Below are positions 34,345-41,195 of a DNA stretch of 41,195 bases, piece after piece. Position 1 is the stretch's first letter. Every line of letters starts with the position of its first letter. Source of the stretch: Candidatus Hydrogenedentota bacterium (GTDB lineage: Bacteria > Hydrogenedentota > Hydrogenedentia > Hydrogenedentales > CAITNO01); the NCBI GenBank assembly GCA_012730105.1, contig JAAYBJ010000202.1:1-41195 (forward strand), in the 5' to 3' direction. The notes below the pieces were generated by a model. It saw only the letters and a list, made by a program, of their open reading frames with translations, was not told where the DNA came from and did no database searches. Position numbers and translations under genes: made by a program.

Positions 34345-34974
34345 TCAGTTTTCCTCCACCTGTTCGGGCTTCCAGATGCGCAGCAGCCAGATAAGCGTGC
34401 CTATCAGGAAAAAGGCGCTGGGCGCCAGCAGCATCAGGCCGTTGGGCTCGTACCAGCCGCCGTCGGCAGTGCGCTGCAGTATGGTGAAACCGAAAAGCGA
34501 ACCGGAACCGAAGAGTTCGCGAACGGTGCCCACCATCACCAGGATGAGGCTGTATCCAAGCGCGTTGCCTACGCCGTCCAGAAAACTGAGCCAGGGGCCG
34601 TTCTGCATGGCGTAGGCCTCGGCCCGGCCCATGACGATACAGTTGGTGATGATCAATCCTACGAACACGGACAACTGTTTGCTGATGTCAAAGACATAGG
34701 CCTTGAGGATCTGGTCCGTGAGGATCACAAAGGAGGCGATAATGGACAGCTGCACGATGATGCGAATACTCGGCGGGATACTGTTGCGGATGGAGGCGAC
34801 CGCAGCCGAACTGCCGCCCGTGACGAAAATCACCGCAATGCTCATCACCAACGCCGTGGACAGCTTCGAGGTGACCGCCAAAGCGGAACACACCCCCAGC
34901 ACCTGGAGGGCGATGGGATTGTTGTTGAAAATGGGGTCCAGTAGCGCCTGCCGTTGTTTTTGATTTAATATCAT
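34345..34974 (-). CDS. nqrD: Na+-NQR subunit D
   Basis: 209 residues, six predicted membrane helices. It pairs with NqrE; Cys29 ([13 protein letters not shown]) and Cys112 ([14 protein letters not shown]) are at the same positions as in Vibrio cholerae, where they help to coordinate the intramembrane iron. Typical [17 protein letters not shown] and [11 protein letters not shown] blocks are present. The start lies 3 bp after the nqrC stop. Confidence 0.95.
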   Translation of the reverse strand: MILNQKQRQALLDPIFNNNPIALQVLGVCSALAVTSKLSTALVMSIAVIFVTGGSSAAVASIRNSIPPSIRIIVQLSIIASFVILTDQILKAYVFDISKQLSVFVGLIITNCIVMGRAEAYAMQNGPWLSFLDGVGNALGYSLILVMVGTVRELFGSGSLFGFTILQRTADGGWYEPNGLMLLAPSAFFLIGTLIWLLRIWKPEQVEEN

Positions 34975-34977
34975 GTA

Positions 34978-35739
34978 TTATGCCCTCCCGCTTTCCCTGA
35001 ACGATTTCAGGAACGGCGCGAATCCGTTTTCTCCAAGCCAGAATTGCAGCATATTGGTGACACCGCGGCTGGTCAGCGAAGCGCCGCTGAGCCCGTCCAC
35101 AGCGTGGGGATTCTCTTCAACACTTCCGGCAGGGCCCTTGATGACGGCAATTTTCACGTTCCAACTATCATCGTAGGCAAGACGGCCCGGCCACAGGGCT
35201 TTCCACTTGGGATTGACCACCTCGCCGCCCAGGCCCGGTGTTTCCGCCTGGTCATAGTAGGTCAGGCCGCGGATCGTGCGGGTGTCAGCATCCAGCGCCA
35301 GGAAACCGTGCATGGTGGACCAGAGTCCTTTCCCCACGATAGGAAGCACGAACATGGACACCTTGTCCCCGTCCATGATCTCATAGATCTTCACCTGCTC
35401 CTTGATCTCGCGAATGCCGGCGTTGTTGACCGGGGCCGGAATTTCCGGCGCCTTTTCCTCATCGAAGGCCTCGGCGTCCACCTCCTCGAGCACCTTGCCC
35501 GTGGCCAGATCCACCACCCGCGGACGCACGTTCTTGAAAAGTTCCTCCACCCGGGCGCGGTCGATCTTTTCTCCCGGCTTCACCAGCCACGCCGCCTGAA
35601 GCACACTCTTTTGCTTGTCCAGTTTCTTGTTGATTTCCTGGCGTTCACGGAGACCCACGTTCGCGGAGGATATCAAAATCGAGCACACGAAGCAGAGTGC
35701 TGCCGCAAAGCCGAATATATATTTCATGCTATACTGCAC
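34978..35739 (-). CDS. nqrC: Na+-NQR subunit C (covalent FMN)
   Basis: 253 residues from a GTG at 35739, which has AGGAGGG about 9 bp upstream and overlaps the nqrB end by 11 bp; an ATG at 35727 is the alternative but is farther from that site. One N-terminal membrane helix and a periplasmic FMN-binding domain with GKGLWSTMHGFLALD and AETPGLGGE. The flavinylation motif reads DGLSGAS with Ser221, where most NqrC have SGAT (Thr225 in Vibrio cholerae). ApbE can use the hydroxyl of Ser or Thr in principle, so the site is probably functional but changed. NqrC passes electrons between FMN groups during Na+ pumping. Confidence 0.93.
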   Translation of the reverse strand: MQYSMKYIFGFAAALCFVCSILISSANVGLRERQEINKKLDKQKSVLQAAWLVKPGEKIDRARVEELFKNVRPRVVDLATGKVLEEVDAEAFDEEKAPEIPAPVNNAGIREIKEQVKIYEIMDGDKVSMFVLPIVGKGLWSTMHGFLALDADTRTIRGLTYYDQAETPGLGGEVVNPKWKALWPGRLAYDDSWNVKIAVIKGPAGSVEENPHAVDGLSGASLTSRGVTNMLQFWLGENGFAPFLKSFRESGRA

Positions 35740-36994
35740 TGCGCGCGACCCTCCTGTTTATGTTTCTTGCCACCACGACATAATCAATCAAAGGGGCCAG
35801 AATGTTCATGAACAATATGGCCAGCATCACGCCTTCGGGGAAGGCGGGGTTAACCACGCGGATAAGGGCGGTCATGACGCCGATACCGAGACCGTACACA
35901 TACTTTCCGGTAAGCGTATAAGTGCCGGTAACCGGTTCCGTCGCCATGAAGACCATGCCGAACGCGAAGGCGCCGATTACAAAATGCCAATGGAAGGGAA
36001 GGTTCATCATCTCGTTCGTTTTCGAGTTTGCGAGGTTCAGCAACAGCGTCATGCCAAAACACCCGGCGGCCATGGACACCATGATGCGCCACGAGGCGAC
36101 GCCAGTAAGAATAAGCAACGCCGCGCCCAGCAGGCAGGCCAGGGTTGACGTCTCACCCATGGAACCGGGAATCCAGCCCAGGAAGGCGTCCATCCACGTC
36201 ACCGCCTTGCCGTTGATGACCAGGCCGTTGACGGCGGCCTCATAGGCGCGATCCGCCGTATCCGGCGGAATTTCCGCGATCCGCGCCAACAGCGAGGCAC
36301 CGCTGAACCCGTCGATAGCCTGTTCCGGACGGACCGCCACCCAGACCTTGTCGCCGGAATTCTGCGCGGGATAGGCAAAGTACAAAAACGCCCGCGTGAC
36401 CAGGGCGGGATTGAAAATATTCATGCCCGTGCCCCCGAAAATTTCCTTGCCGATCACCACGCCGAAGGCCGTCGCCAACGCCACCTGCCACAGCGGAATC
36501 GTGGGTGGCAGAATGCACGGAATCAGGAATCCCGTAACAAAGAAACCCTCATTGACTTCATGTTTTTTCAGCATGGCGACGAACACCTCGATGCCGCCGC
36601 CGACAGTAAAGGCGACTATCAGCACCGGGATGAAATACAAGGCGCCGTGCACGAGGCAGGCGAACAGGCTGCCCGGGTCGAAACCGATGCCTAGCGCGGC
36701 AATCAGGGCGCCCCGCCACCCTTCCGGCGTCATACCGGATGCCAGCGCGGCATTTGCCTGGAAGCCGACATTCCACATGCCCATGAACATGCAGGGCACC
36801 AGGGCGATCACCACGGTAAACATGAGGCGCTTGAGATCAAGCGCGTCCCGGACGTGCGGCGCGCACGCGGTAACCTTGCCGGGCGTAAAATTAAAGGTAT
36901 CTATCGCCTCGTACAACGGGTAAAAGAATTCCAGTTTGCCGCCTTTCTTGAAAAGCGGCGCCGGTTTGTCCATCAAAGTACGGAGGAATTTCAT
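35729..36994 (-). CDS. nqrB: Na+-NQR subunit B (covalent FMN, riboflavin)
   Basis: 421 residues, about ten membrane helices, the main membrane subunit of the Na+ pump. Family blocks: KRLMFTVVIALVPCMFMGMWN, VGGGIEVFVAMLKKHEVNEGF, EIFGGTGMNIFNPALV, FAYPAQNSGDKVW and GTYTLTGKYVYG. The flavin site reads DGFSGAS with Ser234 in place of the usual Thr (Thr236 in Vibrio cholerae), the same Thr-to-Ser change as in NqrC here. The start lies 7 bp after the nqrA stop. Quinone reduction and Na+ translocation involve this subunit. Confidence 0.95.
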   Translation of the reverse strand: MKFLRTLMDKPAPLFKKGGKLEFFYPLYEAIDTFNFTPGKVTACAPHVRDALDLKRLMFTVVIALVPCMFMGMWNVGFQANAALASGMTPEGWRGALIAALGIGFDPGSLFACLVHGALYFIPVLIVAFTVGGGIEVFVAMLKKHEVNEGFFVTGFLIPCILPPTIPLWQVALATAFGVVIGKEIFGGTGMNIFNPALVTRAFLYFAYPAQNSGDKVWVAVRPEQAIDGFSGASLLARIAEIPPDTADRAYEAAVNGLVINGKAVTWMDAFLGWIPGSMGETSTLACLLGAALLILTGVASWRIMVSMAAGCFGMTLLLNLANSKTNEMMNLPFHWHFVIGAFAFGMVFMATEPVTGTYTLTGKYVYGLGIGVMTALIRVVNPAFPEGVMLAILFMNILAPLIDYVVVARNINRRVARSAV

Positions 36995-37001
36995 GGGCCT
37001 C

Positions 37002-38453
37002 TTACCCTTCCTTCTCTATAATTTCCAGGTTCCTGCGCAGTATCGGACCAAAATCCGTCTTGCCCGGATCCACAAAACTGCAGAGGGCAAGATCTTCTTC
37101 ATCCAGTTCCAGGCAGCCCAGTTTTTCCGCCTGTTCCACGTCGTTCACACACAGTGAGCGCAACAGGTACGTGGGTTGAATGTCCATGGGCATCACCTGT
37201 TCATACAGCCCGATGGGCACAATGGCGCGGGGACTGCCGTTGGTGCCGGTATGCATGCCGAACAGTTTTGATGGCGCCAACTTGGACAGGAACAGCCTGC
37301 TAATGGAGAACTTGTTCGTACCCGGCGCCAGCCAGCCCATGAACTCCCGCTCACGCCCCTCGCGCAGCACGCACACCTGGTTGGCGAAACGACCGAGATA
37401 GCCGAGGGACTCCCCGGACGCGGTGCGTCCGTTGAAGACGGAACCGGACAACACGCGATTGTCACCCGGTTCCACTTCCCCTTCCACCAGCGTGTCCAGC
37501 GTGGCGCCCAGCCGGGTCCGGAGCAGACGAGGATTTTTAACCGCGGGGCCGCCGAGGCTGATAATGCGGGTCACGTCAAGTTTCCCGCTTAAAAACAGGT
37601 CGCCGACGGAAAGCAGATCCTGCAGGCCGATATGCCAAACCGTTTTGGCCCCGCCCACGGGATCCAGAAGATGAATATGCAATCCCAGGTGATCCCACCG
37701 AGGCCGGCGTTCCGTCGTCCGCAAGCCGATGGGGTCAAGCGTGTGAATATGCACGCCCACGGTGCCGCTGGGATGGGGACCAGAAAAGTTCTCCACTTGA
37801 AGATTGGGCGCAGAAACGGTGGGGGCAAGCTTGTCGCCGGCGCCTTTGCAGAAATAAATTGTGCCCGGTGTCAGTTTGGTCATGGCCAGGACGCCCGCGT
37901 CCAGCGCGGCTTGGCGCCCTTCGGCAATGACATCCATCGAAGGCGCAAGGGGATTACTGTCACAGGCGGTAATGAAAATGGAATTGGGCACACTCTCCGG
38001 ATGGGGCACATGACTTAAGGGACGGGTGCGCAGGGAAACCCAAAGCCCAGATTCCACGAGAAGGTCGCGCACCGCTTCCCGAGTCAGGGACTCCACAGAC
38101 GCGCCGCTATACGCGGCAAAAGACTGGTAGTCCGTTTCAGCCGGTGAACCTGCCGCCTCGCCCGGTGTCAGTTCTATGACCACCGAATGCAGAGCGCGTC
38201 GTTCACCGCGATGCACATCGGTAACGGTGCCCGCGCCCGGCGCCGTGAACAGCGCACCCACGGCCTTCTTGTCCTCGAAGAGCGCCTGTCCTCGTTTCAC
38301 CGCATCCCCCGGCTGAACGAGCATGCGGGGTTTCAAGCCCACATAATCCAGTGCCATGACAGCGATGCGGTTTACCTCTTTTGCCGTAACCATTTGCCGG
38401 GGTTCGCCCGCAAGCGGAAGATTCAACCCCTTTCGGATTTGGTGATTGCCCAT
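37002..38453 (-). CDS. nqrA: Na+-NQR subunit A, with a 24-residue insertion
   Basis: 483 residues, longer than the usual about 445. The cytoplasmic peripheral subunit of the Na+ pump. Conserved blocks are present: IRKGLNLPLAGEP, LFEDKKAVGALFTAPGAG, VSLRTRPLSHVPHPES, LAPGTNKFSISRLFLS, VPIGLYEQVMPMDIQPTYLLR and LGCLELDEEDLALCSFVDPGK. After FSGPHPSG, where other NqrA have one HxHFLxPV segment, this one has two: GVHIHTLDPIG, then about 12 residues, then GLHIHLLDPVGG before KTVWHIG, an extra 24 residues with an evident internal repeat. The first gene of the operon; the ribosome site before the ATG at 38453 is distant (AAGGA about 14 bp), and the promoter could not be fixed. Confidence 0.94.
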   Translation of the reverse strand: MGNHQIRKGLNLPLAGEPRQMVTAKEVNRIAVMALDYVGLKPRMLVQPGDAVKRGQALFEDKKAVGALFTAPGAGTVTDVHRGERRALHSVVIELTPGEAAGSPAETDYQSFAAYSGASVESLTREAVRDLLVESGLWVSLRTRPLSHVPHPESVPNSIFITACDSNPLAPSMDVIAEGRQAALDAGVLAMTKLTPGTIYFCKGAGDKLAPTVSAPNLQVENFSGPHPSGTVGVHIHTLDPIGLRTTERRPRWDHLGLHIHLLDPVGGAKTVWHIGLQDLLSVGDLFLSGKLDVTRIISLGGPAVKNPRLLRTRLGATLDTLVEGEVEPGDNRVLSGSVFNGRTASGESLGYLGRFANQVCVLREGREREFMGWLAPGTNKFSISRLFLSKLAPSKLFGMHTGTNGSPRAIVPIGLYEQVMPMDIQPTYLLRSLCVNDVEQAEKLGCLELDEEDLALCSFVDPGKTDFGPILRRNLEIIEKEG

Positions 38454-38829
38454 GGCTTTAATCCATATCCTTCCACAACCTATTGAAAAACTATTGGTTA
38501 TCCTTCAAATTGGTGTCTTCAAGCGTACAGGCTGCCTACACTACGCATAGCCTCGCCTCTTTTTCCGCATCGTATAACTACCGGTAATTATATCACCCGA
38601 ATACCCATGCTGCAACAAATACACCCCACGACTGCCAACCCCAAAAATCGGCGCCGTCCACCCGTAAAAACCCAGCCTCCGTAACGGGAAACCCGTGGAG
38701 TGGGCCAACACCGAATATAATAGCCAAAATACCAGTTGGCTGCAATAAATCCCACCGGCGTCCCGTCAAAGAAAATCCCCCCTGAAGATTCAGGGGGGAT
38801 GGTTCTTGACGGTATCGTATCCAATGATA
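38454..38829. other. nqr upstream region
   Basis: 376 bp between the nqr operon and the Gfo/Idh gene, both on the minus strand. It holds the Gfo/Idh terminator at 38772-38800, a small hairpin ACGGG-AAA-CCCGT at 38684-38696, and presumably the nqr promoter, for which I find no clear -35/-10 pair. No gene is seen. Confidence 0.45.
38772..38800 (-). terminator. Terminator of the second Gfo/Idh gene
   Basis: ATCCCCCCTGAA (38775-38786) pairs perfectly with 38789-38800; on the minus strand the stem is followed by TTTTC, 30 bp after the stop at 38830. Confidence 0.7.
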
Positions 38830-40083
38830 TCAGGCGCCGGGAACGGGAATCGGGCCGACCGGGTAGGCCTGCGCGAAATCCAGCACGGTGGGCACCAGGC
38901 TCAGATCGGAATTCATGGCCTCATCCCAGGTAATCTTTTTACCGGTGTAGGCGGCCATGCGGCCCATGATCGCCGTAAGCGTGCTTTCGGCGGTCTGCAC
39001 GCCCTGGTTGATGTATTCCCGCTCGCCACGGATACTCTGTAACAGGGCGATATGTTCATTCACATAGGGGTCCGAGCTATCCTTGCCAAGATTGCGGCAA
39101 TCGCTCTTGCCCTTGGTGCCGGTCACTTCTTCAAACACGTCGTTCTGGCTGTTGTTCCAATGACGGGCCATGCTGAGCATATGCACGCCGCTGGCGTATT
39201 CGTAGTCGCAGGAGAAGTTGTCCCAAATGTCGCCGTATTTTTCCTCGGTCGGTTTCCAGGCGCGTCCGCCGGAGGCCACCACGCTGACCGGGTGCTCGCC
39301 CAGAACCCAGTTGATGACATCGAGGTTGTGCACGTGCTGTTCGACGATGTTATCCCCGCAGGTCCAGATATAGTTGTACCAGTTGCGGAAACGGTATTCC
39401 AGGTCGGAGTACTGGGGCTCGCGCTCATTGCAGAAGGGCAGGCTGCCGTTCCAATAGGCGCGCGCGGCAAGAATCTGGCCGATTTCACCGTCCTGCAGCC
39501 TCTTGACCGTTTCCATGTAGGAGGTTTGGTAACGGCGCTGCGGGCCGGTCACAATACGCAGGCCCTTTTCTTCAGCGGCCTTGGCGGCGGCGATGCAGCG
39601 GCGGATGCCGACGGGATCGACCGCAAAGGGCTTTTCGACAAACACATGTTTGCCCGCCGCGACAATCGCTTCGAGGTGCTGGGGACGCGCGTAGGGCGGT
39701 GTGGCGTGGATAACAATGTCCACATCGGTGGCAAGCAGTTTTTCAAAGGCGTCCAGGCCGACAAAACACAGATCGTCCTGAATATCGATTTTCGGCTGCA
39801 CCCTCGGGTTTTTATTGTTGCGCAGATCGTTGCGCCGGGCAACCAGCTTGTCTTCGAACACATCCGCCATGGCCACAAACTTGACGTTGTCATTTCCCGT
39901 CAGGCAGTTGACCACCGCACCGCCGCCCCGGCCACCGCAGCCGATCAGCCCGATCTTAAGCGTATCCACCGTATCCTGCGCCACCCCGGACTTGCCGGAA
40001 AGAATGGCAAATCCCGCGGCAACCGCGGATGCCTTGGCAAAATCACGCCGTGACATGCCACCAGTAGTAGACTGTTTGTTCAT
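38830..40083 (-). CDS. Tat-exported Gfo/Idh/MocA-family dehydrogenase
   Basis: 417 residues. A twin-arginine signal is seen as MSRRDFAKASA (10-20) with a hydrophobic stretch to about 30. Rossmann motif GLIGCGGRGGGAV, a TPPYARPQHLEA block, FVEKPFAVD for the EKP motif, and WTCGDNIVEQHVHNLDVINWVLG in the C-terminal domain. It is a paralogue of the protein at 14628 in class, but the two differ clearly in sequence. Role as for that family: NAD(P)-dependent sugar or polyol oxidoreduction, probably with bound cofactor in the periplasm; the substrate is unknown. AGAGAGG lies about 10 bp before the ATG at 40083. It ends at its own terminator and is divergent from the DUF6786-like gene. Confidence 0.85.
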   Translation of the reverse strand: MNKQSTTGGMSRRDFAKASAVAAGFAILSGKSGVAQDTVDTLKIGLIGCGGRGGGAVVNCLTGNDNVKFVAMADVFEDKLVARRNDLRNNKNPRVQPKIDIQDDLCFVGLDAFEKLLATDVDIVIHATPPYARPQHLEAIVAAGKHVFVEKPFAVDPVGIRRCIAAAKAAEEKGLRIVTGPQRRYQTSYMETVKRLQDGEIGQILAARAYWNGSLPFCNEREPQYSDLEYRFRNWYNYIWTCGDNIVEQHVHNLDVINWVLGEHPVSVVASGGRAWKPTEEKYGDIWDNFSCDYEYASGVHMLSMARHWNNSQNDVFEEVTGTKGKSDCRNLGKDSSDPYVNEHIALLQSIRGEREYINQGVQTAESTLTAIMGRMAAYTGKKITWDEAMNSDLSLVPTVLDFAQAYPVGPIPVPGA

Positions 40084-40390
40084 AATCCTGAACCTCTCTG
40101 TTGGTGCTTAATTTCTTCCAGGAAGATGCCGGGAAAATCTTTCGGACAGACTTTGACACCCGGTCTCCCTTGCATGAGAATAACGATACTCCGGTCTCCG
40201 AGGCCGGCGCATTGCTTAGCATAACAGAAATAAATGACAAAATCACACTCCATTGAATACGTTTTAGCCTGATTTTGATCATCATCATATTTGTGATAAG
40301 CTAAACATCGCAAGTGAAATTCCGCTATTCCTGGTTGTGCTTGCCATAAGCGCCTACCCATTTTTGCCATTGAGCAGAAGAAAGGATGCT
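40084..40390. other. Divergent intergenic region Gfo/Idh / DUF6786-like gene
   Basis: 307 bp, more A/T-rich than the flanks, with no gene. It must carry both promoters but I find no well-spaced -35/-10 pair. No repeat array is seen here. Confidence 0.4.
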
Positions 40391-41195
40391 ATGCTGTACT
40401 TGCTGTTTATTCTCTGTGTGGCTGTGTTTGTTCCTGTTTATGGTGCGGGCGCTTCCTCCTTCCGGGAAGATGTGGAATTCCTTTCAAACTATGTTGAGGT
40501 GGTTGTTCTAAAAAGTAAGGATGGTATGGCGCAAGTGGCGGTGGTGCCTGCATATCAGGGCCGCGTTATGACCAGCACCGCCACCGGCCCCGATGGGCAA
40601 AGTTTTGGCTGGATCAACCGTGAACTCATTGCTTCCGGTAAAATCGAGCCGCATATTAATGTTTTTGGAGGCGAAGACCGATTCTGGATGGGCCCGGAGG
40701 GCGGGCAGTTTTCTATTTTTTTTGCGGAAGACGCCCCCTTTGATCTCGAACATTGGCAAACGCCCGCATGCATAGACACAGAACCTTTTACGCTTGTTTC
40801 GCACAGCCAAAATGAAGCGGTCTTTACCCATATGGCCACAGTATCCAACCGATTCGGCACCACATTCAAAGTGAAAATAGACAGGACCATCAGACTAAAC
40901 GAACCCCCTGATTCCAGTATCGGCGGCGTATCAAAAGCCAGCATTGTAGATTATGTCTCCGAGAACACGATTACCAATGTGGGCGATGCGCCATGGACAA
41001 AGGACAGCGGTTTATTATCCATCTGGATACTAGGCATGTTTTGTCCTTCTCCAGAAACCACGGTTGTAATTCCTTTCCGCCCCGGTCCTGAAACTGAATT
41101 GGGCCCGAAAGTAAATGACGCCTATTTTGGTAAAGTTCCTGAGGACAAACTGAAAGTCGGTGACAGTGTCCTGTTTTTCAGTGGCGATGGCACGT
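40391..41195 (+). CDS. DUF6786-like secreted protein, cut by window end
   Basis: An open frame of 268 residues running off the window. The ATG at 40391 follows AAAGGA at 40381-40386. The signal peptide is about 1-19 (MLYLLFILCVAVFVPVYGAG). The blocks GQSFGWINRELIASG, HINVFGGEDRFWMGPEGGQFS and APFDLEHWQTPA are those I associate with DUF6786-family proteins of Planctomycetes and Bacteroidetes, beta-rich secreted proteins often placed near glycan-degradation genes and perhaps related to carbohydrate-binding or mutarotase folds. No function is established. The 3' end lies outside the window, so the total length is not known. Confidence 0.65.
   Translation, partial: MLYLLFILCVAVFVPVYGAGASSFREDVEFLSNYVEVVVLKSKDGMAQVAVVPAYQGRVMTSTATGPDGQSFGWINRELIASGKIEPHINVFGGEDRFWMGPEGGQFSIFFAEDAPFDLEHWQTPACIDTEPFTLVSHSQNEAVFTHMATVSNRFGTTFKVKIDRTIRLNEPPDSSIGGVSKASIVDYVSENTITNVGDAPWTKDSGLLSIWILGMFCPSPETTVVIPFRPGPETELGPKVNDAYFGKVPEDKLKVGDSVLFFSGDGT

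Noticed and set aside
38588-38824. 78-codon minus-strand frame in the nqr upstream region
   Set aside because: It spans the Gfo/Idh terminator and a hairpin; the translation shows no domain.

Overview
The window reads as chromosomal DNA of a GC-rich, Gram-negative, probably marine or sediment bacterium. The gene repertoire points towards the PVC / Candidatus Hydrogenedentes neighbourhood: Tat-exported Gfo/Idh dehydrogenases, CCP/MauG-type multihaem peroxidases, a URO-D-type methyltransferase, secreted glycoside-hydrolase-like proteins, a DUF6786-like protein and a complete Na+-NQR operon. That placement is inference from gene content; there is no rRNA or marker gene to fix it. No tRNA, rRNA, CRISPR array, insertion-sequence transposase or phage module was seen.

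Layout. 1-567 is a repeat-rich non-coding stretch. 568-5878 (+) holds an XPB/Ssl2-N-terminal-like protein, then a probable three-gene operon of an integral membrane protein, a secreted protein and a LarA-type nickel racemase. 5900-7177 (-) is a membrane-anchored TPR protein, and 7663-8805 (+) an exported trypsin-like protease. 8887-14445 (-) carries a dihaem peroxidase, a GH36/27-like glycosidase and a trihaem peroxidase. A divergent Tat-exported Gfo/Idh dehydrogenase follows (14628-15917), then convergent hemN, an exported MsrB-MsrA fusion and a large secreted DUF5696-like glycosidase. 21275-24058 has two toxin-antitoxin pairs (DUF4258/MqsA-like and RelE/Phd-like) around a URO-D-family methyltransferase. 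Next come a ceramidase-family enzyme (+), guaBA (-), a GT2 glycosyltransferase with a hexapeptide acyltransferase (+), and nqrABCDEF-apbE (-) at 38453-31390. A second Tat Gfo/Idh protein and the start of a DUF6786-like gene close the window.

How genes work together. nqrA-F plus apbE is one unit: ApbE attaches FMN covalently to NqrB and NqrC of the sodium-pumping NADH:quinone oxidoreductase. guaB and guaA make GMP from IMP in two consecutive steps. The peroxidases, MsrBA and HemN fit haem supply and oxidative-damage handling, and the secreted hydrolases and Gfo/Idh proteins suggest glycan breakdown outside the cytoplasm.

Most notable signal. Six loci (337-381, 7179-7206, 15960-16005, 18882-18917, 29594-29629, 32413-32445) carry short degenerate arrays with an exact 9-nt period, mostly built on a GGAC core. 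Four have GGAC on the coding strand of the gene just downstream, and two lie in reading frame at a gene's 5' end, giving three-residue repeats. Together with REP-like palindromes and a 31-bp dispersed core (7532-7562 and 17649-17679), they look like an uncharacterised family of intergenic elements. Other notable points: serine replaces the usual flavinylated threonine in both NqrB and NqrC, NqrA has a 24-residue internal insertion with a repeated HIHxLDP motif, and a perfect hairpin covers the Shine-Dalgarno sequence and start codon of one gene.
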